Positions 45,023 to 54,771 of a stretch of 64,000 bases of DNA are shown here, in pieces (position 1 is the stretch's first letter; each line of letters begins with the position of its first letter). The position numbers and the translations under genes are program-made. The DNA lies in contig JASANH010000143.1 of assembly GCA_030248295.1 (NCBI GenBank), positions 1-64,000 of the forward strand, given 5' to 3'. The stretch comes from Mesodorylaimus sp. YZB2_4 (Eukaryota > Nematoda > Enoplea > Dorylaimida > Dorylaimidae). A model generated the notes under the pieces. It ran no database searches, was not told where the DNA came from, and saw nothing but the letters and a program-made list of their open reading frames with translations.

Positions 45023-48000
45023 TTTTAGCGCTTTTATCCTGAAAGAAGCGGGAATTATGAATCAAGTCAGCGAAAAGGATCCGGAGTAGTTTCCTAAATC
45101 CGGCTCGGACATGATCAATCCACAATCCTAGAAGCACTGGTGAAGCACCTAGTGCGATAGAGCAACCGCAGGTATCTCCCCTAGTCTCTACCGACCGACC
45201 GACCGTACTCGTTAAGTTTAGACTCGGTTATTGTACACCGACCCCGGGCCCGGGCTATAGGCATATTTGACAGGCAATTGGGAAATAATTGATAGCTGGC
45301 TCGGCCATGCGAAGAGCGCTTTGTAAACTTTCCAATTAGGTAACTGAACGCGATTCGAGCAAGTGATCAAAATATAAGAGCAAATAACATCGGGTGCTTG
45401 CACGGTAGACCCTACACTGACGCCCTCCCTCCAGTTTTGATAGAGGCGGGCGTGCCTGTCCCCAGTCGTCTCCTCTTCACTCTAAATAGTTATTCGAACG
45501 CTTTCGTCGAAAGCACGTGCTTCTACGAACTGGAACTTTACCGTCCGCCTGTGTATTTGACAGACTGACAAGTTCGAAAAAGGCTACTAAATTCAGTTAT
45601 AGCCACCCCGAGGACTAGTTCTGGAATACTCCCAACAGGGCGCTTCCAGGCTTTGTTCGGCCTGTTTTCAAATAGTCCTCGTCGAGAACATTCGCAGATG
45701 TGGAAATCAGGCTCAAAAAAGGTACGTCATAGACAGGGGTGGATTCATGCACCAATCGAAGCCGATGCCTCGTGTGGAACAAGTGACTGTTCCTGTAGGC
45801 AATAACACCGTAACTGCAGGGTTGAGTACCGGATTAGCTGAATCCCTCCCGGATGTACGCTACCTTATTGTCTAAGTCCAAAATTTCAAGCTAGTGAATT
45901 GTCCCTTTGTTCATATGCAGGCCAGTTCACTGAGGATTTTTTCGGTATGAGGTGCGAGCTTGGGAATGAATAAGTGAACCATGTATAACACCTCGAACGA
46001 GTTCCAAACCCAATATTCACCACTAACAATGCAGAATTCACCTCCATATTCTTTATGGCACAGCTAGTTTCCACTGGCCACGTCAACAGAATACAGTTGC
46101 GTTCCAGAGAATTCACGCTTCCTGCCAAACCGTTATTGCGCTCTCTAATTTTCGTTTTTCACTACTCACCGCTGTGGCTCTTTTCGATTTTCATTACACA
46201 ACTGGAATCACGGACCTCTCTCGCCACAGTACTTTTTAAGGACACCCGTACTGTGTGCGGCGGTGTTGTTCAGGGATGGACATAATAGACAACCACGTGA
46301 CAGTCATATTCTGGTCAGTAAACAAGGCTGAACTTACAATTAGTTTGGCATGAACAATGTGGAATGAGGTTTTCGAAATGCTGCGTGATAGTTGGCTCCG
46401 AGAGGGCGGAGAGGAAAATGTTTTTTCGAACGTCTTTATGTTTACTGTATTGTTACAGCTGATTACTATGCCTCTATATTGTAAATCAAATCAATAAGAA
46501 TCCTCCTATAAGAATCTTGTGCAATTCCGTTTCGGAGACTGCACTGTTGGAGCGACAAAGATTTAGTGGTTTTGGTTGCTTTTAAAAACTTTTGGGTGCC
46601 ATCCGTGGGACCCCTCCCAGGGATTCATTTCATATTGTAGCACGGCGACCGGCAGCAGCAGAGCAGCGTCACTAAAAAGCGTATCTTGATAAAAGATGAG
46701 CCGACAGCAGTTCCATGCTCTGTGCAGTGAATTCTCTCTACGTGAGCCCATTTTGAAGCCATTTTCTTTCCCTTTATTCTCAGTATTCCAGAGTCCGGAG
46801 TTCTCTACACCGTGCGGTACCCCTACGCGCAGATCGGATCCACAAACAAAATCAAGAATTTACTGTAAGTAGCATCTCTGACATTATTGCCGCCTTGGTG
46901 GTGTAGCGGTGAAAGGCGTCTGTCACAGTTTGCTTGGCAGAGCTGGAAACCGGAAACCAACTCTGGCCGTCTGAGAACTTGATGAAGTTCTCTCTGCGCC
47001 TTGCACATTGCACACTTGGCGGTGGGCGACTTACCCTTCATCCCTTCGGGGTCGATAAGCGAGGAAGGGCCTTACGAGCCGGGAGGCTCTCAAATCCGGG
47101 TCCCCTCACGGAGCACGGGCTGGGCATGGTTGCCCCTCGGGGTAACCACCGACATCGCGGGGTTGCGAGTAACACGCACCCTTGCCCGGCATGCAATCCG
47201 GCTGGACCCTAGTCGATGGCAAGATGGGGTCAACTAACAAGCCCCCTAGCCCGCGGGTGAAGGGCCAAAAACTCGACCCTCCCCTGGAACGACTAGGACG
47301 GGTAGAAAAATTAAAAAAAACATCTGACATTATTTACAAGGTATTCAGTGGTATCCCTAGACAGTACAAGAACATGTACCTGCAGCTACAACAGCTTTTG
47401 ACCTGTTTTGCAGGTCAAAGAAATAAAAACACTGCTTGCAGCACAATTTCGGTCACATAAGAAGTCACCGATTTACCAAATCATATTTACGAGCAAAGTG
47501 CCAACTAACCATTTTTTCATAGTTCAGCCAGCTGAAGAGTGATAGAAATTAATAATACGTAAAGCGTTATCTTAGGGGTGCGGGAATTTTTTCAACGGGT
47601 GGTAAACCTCACGGGTGTACGCATGGTAAAAACGAAAAAGTGCGTACATTGGTCTCGCGATCAGTGGAGGCTATGTCGAAAAGGAACAAGTATGGCATTT
47701 TACGGTTTATTAAAACGTGGTCAGGCTACGAACTTTTTGAACTCGTAAATCCTCGTCACGCAACAGATAAATCTGACATTGTGCTGATTGTACTGTACGG
47801 TAAATATAAATCGCGCTGTATAGTCATTGAATTCTGAACTTAAAGAAAGTTCCCAGTCCTCCCTCCATGCTCGACAGGAAAGGCCATACACCCCCGCAGA
47901 TGCCACCATCCATCCGGATTCACGATCAGTATCGTACATTATGACTGGGGCAGGATACCCTGGCAGGGAACTTTCTTCCTCAAAATGCTATTCTGGAATG

Positions 48001-48039
48001 AATTCAAATTGAGGCTAACATATATCGCCTTCACTTCAC
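45023..48039. other. intergenic; GC-rich repeat-like patch at 46890-47290
   Basis: No gene recognised over about 3 kb. The patch at 46890-47290 is much more GC-rich than its surroundings. It starts with a tRNA A-box-like GGTGTAGCGGTGAAAGGCG and contains short inverted words (TGCCCCTCGGGGTAACC). It may be the 5' part of a retroelement or SINE. Nothing else stands out. Confidence 0.4.
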
Positions 48040-48728
48040 GTTCCGGGTATTAATATATGTTGTGGAGACACCTCGTTTTTTGCGGATTATAGGCAGATAT
48101 AGTGGAGACGCCATAGTTAAGTCAGGTCAAGTCCGAAATAAAGAGAATAAGGTAAGGCAGGCCGGAATTTTCAAGGATCAGTTTTGCTCTCTCTCTGACA
48201 TTGCTTTTGGAATCTGACTACCCTTGTTGGACCGTGCCTGAAATTTGGCTCATACCACGCCTGCTCGTGGACCTCTCCCTTGGTTGATCCCAATATGGTC
48301 GAGATCGCTTAGCTCTGTCGTCAAGAGCAAGATGCTATTGCCCATGCCAAGGCGAGAAGAATTCTTTCCAATCACGATGGAAACCGTTTTGCATGTTCTA
48401 CGACTACTAAGTGCGGCGGCGATGTTTACGAAACAACTGTCGCTGTTATAGATGAAACAAGGGTGCAGTTCGTCCCTTGTTTTTGCGACTGTTTCCAAGT
48501 ATTTTGCAACTATGAAATTTTTATGACAATAACTAAGGATACGTATCAATATGTAACTAAATAATGTAAATTTGAAAATATACTACCTGACTAGACGACT
48601 CCATTCTGGACCTACTTTCGTCCTTGTACATAGTGTCCCACCAAGACATTGGGGTGTCTCCACTTCATACCCAGATAGTGTGTCCAAAAAGGTTGAGGTG
48701 TCTCAACATACTAATACCCACGTTCCGA
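48040..48728. mobile_element. MITE-like element with about 75-bp inverted ends
   Basis: Left end 48040-48112 and right end 48650-48728 are imperfect reverse complements. Shared words include GGGTATTA, TGTTG(T)GAGACACCTC, then the T-run and AGTGGAGAC. There is no coding content between them. No target duplication was found. Confidence 0.55.
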
Positions 48729-49595
48729 CAACTATTTTTAGCATCCCAAACTTGTGTATACGAGTGCGGGCACGCACATACACTATCTCAATGTTCTCAA
48801 TACTGCAAAATAAAATGTCTGCCTCTTTGCCGCACTACCATACGATCAAGTCATGCTTTGCACCAAGTCTGTATGTCCTTGTTGCCACACATGGCTACAG
48901 TTTGGAAGAACCCATTCATGAAAGCCGCAGTAACTGCTGTCACAATCACGCACGCTTCGCTAATCTTTGACAAGTCACGGTCAACGAGCAAGGCTTCTGC
49001 TACTTATAAACACCATCATAAGGGACCCACGTTTAAGCATGTTTGGCCGATCAATACGAAAACAAGAGTCACTCTATGGTCAGCAGTGGATGTTCATTTC
49101 TTGAAAATAGTCTTTCCCATCACTCATTTGTTCAAGCATCCTTAGGACAGTTATAATAAGAAAACCGATACGGCCCGTGCAGGATTACGGAAGCCAAAAG
49201 TGGGCAGCCTATTAGCTTGCCTTACATGGAGAATAAACAGACTTGATCAAGGCCCACTTTAATCAACCTACTCCTGTTTTAAGAGACGCAAAAAAAGGAG
49301 ACGTCTGAACCGGGAATGATGTAAGCTATCAAAACTAAGGCAGGTACAGCAAGCGCGCAGGGCAGGTTCTACAAAACCAAAGAGCGGCACCAAACAGATG
49401 TGTAATGAAGTAACTCATTTCTTGCAAAGACAGCAATCACAAACCAATTTATCGACAGATAATGTGACGCGAAGAGCCAAGGAGTTGGACCTATACGTTA
49501 AACCCATCAGAGCCATGATATACAGTATATGTATGTATTCAGTAGCATATAGAGGTCCATTTCCTTGGATGAGCAATACCCGGAGCTGTTCTGTT
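48729..49595. other. intergenic, nothing recognised
   Basis: Open frames here are short and lack any family resemblance. Confidence 0.45.
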
Positions 49596-49980
49596 TCATT
49601 TGCCGCCCAATAAAGTCCATTGTTTTGCTTTCCAACTACTCGTTGTCCACCACGACGCCGAAGCCTGATAAGCATAGAGATCTCGAGTCTGGTAAGTGCT
49701 CTGCGAAGCAGGCACAAGCTCTTCGCACGATGACGAAGTGGAATACTGCGCTATGTCATATGCTGATGAAGTCTCGGAATGGACGCGAGTTGAGCCACCA
49801 GATTTGTTTGTACCGAGTCGTTTATATTCATTACGTCTTTTCCACCAACGGCAGAAAAAACTGAAAACAACGAGATAGAAAAGGTACCTATGACTGCTGG
49901 GGACAGACAACTTACTAGCTGAATATGAAGGCAATCGGAAATAAGGTGAAGCCGAAAAGCTCAAAATAGTGGTCAGTCAT
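49596..49980 (-). CDS. small single-pass membrane protein, unknown function
   Basis: Two exons on minus, 49980-49916 and 49860-49596, with donor GTAAGT and acceptor TTTTCAG, phase 2, 109 aa. One hydrophobic helix (FGFTLFPIAFIFSYFFC, residues about 9-25) sits at the N-terminus and is followed at once by WWKRR. A type III orientation with a cytosolic tail is likely. The tail is rich in Ser, Thr and Tyr (DIAQYSTSSSCEE, YQTRDLYAY) and ends in a Trp-rich stretch. I do not recognise the family. The clean splice join is the main support. Confidence 0.55.
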
Positions 49981-51926
49981 TTTCGAACGGGTTCCGTCCG
50001 TTGATGCCGTCCAAAATAGGCTACAGTCAAGTACGTATACAATGAGATAGAAGCATAATGCATACGTCAGCTGTGATCAGCGTCCCAAGACGACAGCTAG
50101 AATTTCACGCTCGTAATGGCTCGTAGACAGCGGGTGAATCTTCACGGGAACGTTTGATGACGGGCAGAATGGCTCCTACACGGCAGTTGCTATGGAGCCC
50201 CCTCTTTTGGCAGAACGGTAATTGCGATCATAAGATGGCGTTCCGAGAGAGGCCTGCCTAACTGGAAACGGAGTTCATGCGATGACTCTTTTGCAAACAA
50301 GCAATCGACATTGCTGGCCTTTTTTGGGACCAGCAGTATATTTAGAAATAAGTCAAAAAAAGTTGTGAATCTGCACAGCTACTCGCGCCCCAAGTGTTGC
50401 ATGGGCAGACGGACATGTTTTCGAGTCTAACATAATTGGATTTGCTTATTTCGATGCTCTCTCGAGTAGATGGTTGGAAGAAGGCGGCTTTAAGCGCACG
50501 CGCACAGGCCATTAACCATAACATCCTGGTTTTCTTCCATATGTACTCGTTGTATTTGTACATTCCAATCATCCCAAATCACTGGACCTAGGCCTTGCAC
50601 TGAGCGTGCCCATGGGAGTGTTAGCATTGCGTGGTCTTTGTTAGAGCTCGTACAAAAGCTCGGATGTTGACCAGCATTCTTGAAAGTCTGTTGTTAAAGA
50701 TATCGACAAACAGAAAGCAACTGTGGGAAGTAAGGTGGGCTTATCATCCGCAAAGCCATTTTGAGCGCGCAGCCACACTTGCTGAAAAAACAAGGGGTGG
50801 ATGTATCTGAATGGATAAGAAACAGGTGGGTTACTTCAAGTGTGGAAGGCGAGCCAAAGGCCTCAGAAAAAAAACAATGTACAGCAGACACTTTTTCAAA
50901 AGGTAAAGTGTGTTGGAATATGCATGTGCTTGATCTTGGCTGTGCAAAAGACAAGAACTGTGATCGTGACACTAACGTAAACTTCAATGCACGATTAAGT
51001 GTTTAGCATATTCGCAGCATTGTGTGTGCAGTAGTTATTGGCGTCTCGTCCAACCCCGTAGTCTGTGCCAGTGCACCATGCTCTGTGGTGTCCACTGCGT
51101 CTTACACAAAGGGTCCTCAAAAGCCATTTCAGCTTATGCCAGGACAGCTTGGGTCGCGTCCATCGGGACTCTGCCTAATCCTATAAGCATAGTTTTTTGG
51201 CACATTAACATAGCTTTCATTGCTATCAGCATATTGCCTCTTTGCACAACAGCCTAAACCATATCAACTTTAAGCACGCGCGCCAGCACGTGAAATGCAA
51301 AAGGCCCGGTGTCTTCAGTGTATCTTGCATCAGTCAGACGTGCCAAGTACTCTTTGATCCATCATTCGGCGTTAAGCTAAACCCGCTAACTCCGTTCTTA
51401 TCACAATCAATTTTTGTGATCTTTTTTCTTCGTAGAGCTAAAAATAAAAGCTGGTTTCAGCATCTTGTGATGGAATGTCAATGAAGAGTCGATCTCAAGA
51501 ATGTTGACTCAAAGCGTTGACTAAACTATTTTTATTATACGCGCGAATCGGTTTATCGCGGTTCACCCTATCACCTTGCACAAGAACATCGAGTTCACAT
51601 GAGCGGAAAGAATGCGAATTAGTCAAACTCGTACCAAGGCAAACAAAGCATTCGCCTTGACCGTAAACTAACCTCGCGTACACTGAAAACAAGACATTGG
51701 ATGAGGCCTTATCAGCTGAAGTTAACTGTACAGAGGCAGAAATTCATGCTCGTAAATGGCGCTTAGGTCTGGCACTCGCCTACATTGAAAATGAGGATAA
51801 GACAGGAGCGTTGACGTCAATGGCCATTAGCACTCTCTTATCACCCTGAACAACCGTAACGCCAAGCCCATAAAAGGCTGGCTGGCACAAATGGCAAGCA
51901 GCAGACAGCAGACTCGAAAGTGAACC
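49981..51926. other. intergenic, nothing recognised
   Basis: About 1.9 kb with only short frames. The right end is the promoter/5'UTR side of the phosphatase gene. Confidence 0.45.
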
Positions 51927-52577
51927 ATGATTGTCAAGTCGGGAGTGAAGTCTTTTTCTAAAACCCTGTCGCGTATCCTATGGCCCAAAGACAACAAACT
52001 GCCCTCGCTATCCGAGCTGGTCGATATGATACCCGAATTGGACGAGATCAGCGAGATCGTCGATGATCGTCTTTACTTGAGTGGATGCCTGCCAGTGACT
52101 CGCAAGAATTTGGAAGAACTGGGCATTACTGCCGTGCTTAGCGCGATGACCGAAGAAGAGGAGAAACGAGAAGGAAGACCCAAGAAAATTGGTCGAATTC
52201 GAAGGATGACTGTTCGAATCACGGACACGACCGACAGTGATCTCTCCGCTTACTTCCGTTCGGCCAGCTCGTTCATTGAATCTGAACTGAAAAACGGGGG
52301 AAAGGTGCTCGTGCATTGCGTGGCTGGGGTGAGCAGGTCGGTCAGTCTGATCTTAGCTTACTTGATCCGCTATCGTGGTCTCAGCTCGAAGCAAGCCTAT
52401 CTGACGGTCAGGAGCAAAAGGACGATCGCTCGACCAAATGACTCCTTCTGCTATCAGTTGGTCCAATTTGAAAGATCCTTGGCCACGAATCGAACGAGTT
52501 CGTCCATATGGAATGAGTTGCATAAAGAAGACGAGAAGAGCGAAGTCACTGCCAGTGCGCCCGTGGCTTTATTCTGA
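51927..52577 (+). CDS. dual-specificity protein phosphatase (DUSP14/18/28-like atypical DUSP)
   Basis: Intronless, 216 aa. The catalytic signature HCVAGVSRS lies at residues 130-138, giving Cys131 as nucleophile and Arg137 as phosphate binder. The general-acid Asp lies in ITDTTDSDL (100-104). The start of the domain reads ISEIVDDRLYLSG, and LAYLIRYRGLSSKQAYLTVRS follows the P-loop as in small atypical DUSPs, which remove phosphate from Ser/Thr and Tyr of MAP kinases or other targets. There is no rhodanese/CH2 domain, so it is an atypical DUSP. The N-terminal 40 residues are extra and the C-terminal tail is acidic and Ser-rich. ATG 51927 is the first in frame. Confidence 0.9.
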   Translation: MIVKSGVKSFSKTLSRILWPKDNKLPSLSELVDMIPELDEISEIVDDRLYLSGCLPVTRKNLEELGITAVLSAMTEEEEKREGRPKKIGRIRRMTVRITDTTDSDLSAYFRSASSFIESELKNGGKVLVHCVAGVSRSVSLILAYLIRYRGLSSKQAYLTVRSKRTIARPNDSFCYQLVQFERSLATNRTSSSIWNELHKEDEKSEVTASAPVALF

Positions 52578-52809
52578 CCATGCATATTACTTGTGCAATT
52601 GTGCAAGTGTTGTGTTGAGTGTACAGTACAATATGCGCTCAAGAAAATGTCACAACTAGTACCTATCTAGTAAGTGTTCGCACCGCAAGTTTCCATTCGA
52701 AACACGACTGTCTCCGGGCTCCCTAATCCTGGCATAAAAATAGCCCAAACTTAAATACTGAAATAGCTTATGGAACTTTGTCACTGATACAGTAACAGGC
52801 AACCCTCAG

Positions 52810-53988
52810 TCAGACATGGTCATCCATCAATTCATCGTAGCATGATGTGGTCGACTGGGTCAGCTGCACTGTCTCGCTTCTCCTACGTCCATCCATGTTC
52901 TTCTGCCCACGTTCCCGCGTACTGTGATGGCGTATCCGTTTGTTGCGTCTGCGATCACGTGGCCATTTCTGGCGAGCACTAACGTCGGAATCGATCTGTT
53001 CGCGGCACAATTGGACTTGCGCTCCGTCTCTAAGCGCTTTGTCTTGCCAGAAGTAAATGAACATGTTGAGCACAGATCGAAGCTCTATCAGCATCCACAG
53101 GTAGGGCGTAAAAGCGGATAAGTTTGCATGATCAGCTTCGGTCGTGTAACCAAGGGCCAATGCAGTAGCTGGCAAGAACCAAAGGAGGAATGACACAGAG
53201 ATAGATATGACCAGGCAATGGGTCAACTAAAACGAAAGAAAAGTCTGTACTTTTTCTGCGACAGAACGGGTAGGGGTCGTGTCGAAGGGATGAGAAAGCT
53301 GCCTTCTTACCTCGAGTTGCTGCCGGATCTGCGCCTGCGATAAGCCCGCGTCCAATGACCGACATTTGATAAAGAACAGAGACAAATAGGCGATCAGGAC
53401 ACTCGCCCAGCCAGCTACTGTTTGAGTAACGAAGTAAAAAAGCAGCATATCTAGCGGAAACGTTTCACTGAAAGAGCATACAGCAGCCAAAAGGGTCTCT
53501 CGAGTCCCGATGGCACTAATCGAATAGAAGGAGGAGAGATATGAACCAAAGCCGACTCCGAAGCAAGCAATGACCAGAGCGGAGTAACGTTTCCCATGAT
53601 CACCCTTATACCATTGCATGGTATATGTGGCCGCCAATAATCGATCAGATGCTGATAAGAATATAATCAGTACGGCTGACTGAGGACCAACGATGGACAA
53701 GAGCATGGGCAACTTGATAACGCATTGCCAGTTGGTCAGGGGGTCCGAGGCGCGTTGACTAACCAATATTCGCAGTCGATTGACACCAAACGAGAACAGA
53801 CCAATATTGGTCAGGATATCAGCCGCGGCGAGAGCTGCCATCAGGCCGTACGTTTTCCTGTATAGAGTCCGATTGAGCAATATGGTTATAATGACTACGC
53901 CATTGGTGACCACCCCGGCCACCCCGAATATCACATAGAAGGCCTGCTGGACAACATTGTCCACTTCCGGTGATGTAGCCACATGCAT
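52810..53988 (-). CDS. rhodopsin-like 7TM receptor, two exons
   Basis: Exons 53988-53311 and 53226-52810 on minus (donor GTAAGA, acceptor CGTTTTAG, phase 0), 364 aa. TM1 is AFYVIFGVAGVVTNGVVIIT with a class-A GxxxN-like N, TM2 TYGLMAALAAADILTNIGLF, TM3 SAVLIIFLSASDRLLAATY with SDR as the DRY equivalent, TM4 ALVIACFGVGFGSYL, TM5 FYFVTQTVAGWASVLIAYLS, TM6 CLVISISVSFLLWFLPATAL with FLP, TM7 TPYLWMLIELRSVLNMFIYF. The tail is basic, then Ser/Thr-rich. It resembles nematode SRSX-type or peptide receptors; the ligand is unknown. The ATG lies 2 nt after a TTGCAG acceptor, so an upstream exon or trans-splicing is possible. Confidence 0.82.
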
Positions 53989-54689
53989 GCCTGCAAGTAG
54001 ACGACGTCCAGATCTGTCCAATGAGAGTCGCAAAACAAAGTCTCCGTCTCGAGAATGCTAGAGTTCGAGTCGGGATGAATGGATTTTGACAGGGTTCTTA
54101 TTTTCTCGGCTGGTGGTGCGAGGACTCGCATCAGGAAAACCAGCGCAATCGACCGTGTCCATTAGCGCCAAGCCCCCATGCACGTCCGGATGACGCCATC
54201 CATCGGCTCTTAGGTGTCTTCATGGTAACTATGGTCATCTGGCCAGCAATTAAGTTTGACAGAATTACCCTGCCTGCTTGGACACTTGACTGATCGTGAG
54301 GCAAGTGTGTCAATGGCCACTAATGGAAGTCACCTTTTGGTCATGCGGAGCCTCGTCCCGGCAATCAACACATACAACATCACTGACGACAAAATGTGCA
54401 ACTGGCGCATAAATAGACTGCTCTCTTGTGGGAGCAAATTACCATAAAAAGCAAAAGTATCTTCCTGAAGAGGACTCGAAGCTCTGCGTCAAACCGCATC
54501 TGATTTCTAGTCAGACGCCTTTAGAAAACCTGAAAACAGGGCCAGTGTGGCAAGAAATTTGAATCTGATTTTACTGAGTCTATCGATCAGTGAAGCATGA
54601 GACAATAAAATGGCTAAAATATTCTAAACCTCGCACCTCCCTGACAGACAGAACAGCGTAGACTCCAGGCAAGCAAGAACAAAAATGGT
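53989..54689. other. intergenic with repeat fragment and tRNA-like relic
   Basis: Holds the first copy of a 75-base direct repeat (54299-54370; the second is near 55534-55605) and a degraded tRNA-Ser-like piece at 54461-54525. Confidence 0.5.
54461..54525 (-). pseudogene. degraded tRNA-Ser-like fragment
   Basis: On minus it keeps the anticodon hairpin TCTGA-CTAGAAA-TCAGA and a T-arm-like CTTCGAG, but the 5' acceptor strand and D arm are lost. Its CCTGAAGAG end matches the relic at 34330. Confidence 0.5.
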
Positions 54690-54771
54690 CGTCGCGAACA
54701 GGATTCGAACCTGTGCGGGCAGAGCCCATGTGATTTCTAGTCACACTCCTTAACCACTCGGACATCGCGAC
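54690..54771 (-). tRNA. tRNA-Ser(AGA)
   Basis: 82 nt with all arms intact: a 7-bp acceptor stem (GTCGCGA with TCGCGAC) and discriminator G, D arm TCCGAGTGGTTAAGGA, anticodon stem GTGA/TCAC with loop CTAGAAA (anticodon AGA, complement of 54736-54738), long variable arm GGGCTCTGCCC, and T arm ACAGG-TTCGAAT-CCTGT. A class II tRNA reading UCU. No intron. Confidence 0.97.

Noticed and set aside
48572-49145. Overlapping plus-strand frames of 132 and 173 codons
   Set aside because: They overlap the right end of the MITE-like element and show no domain, signal or splice support.
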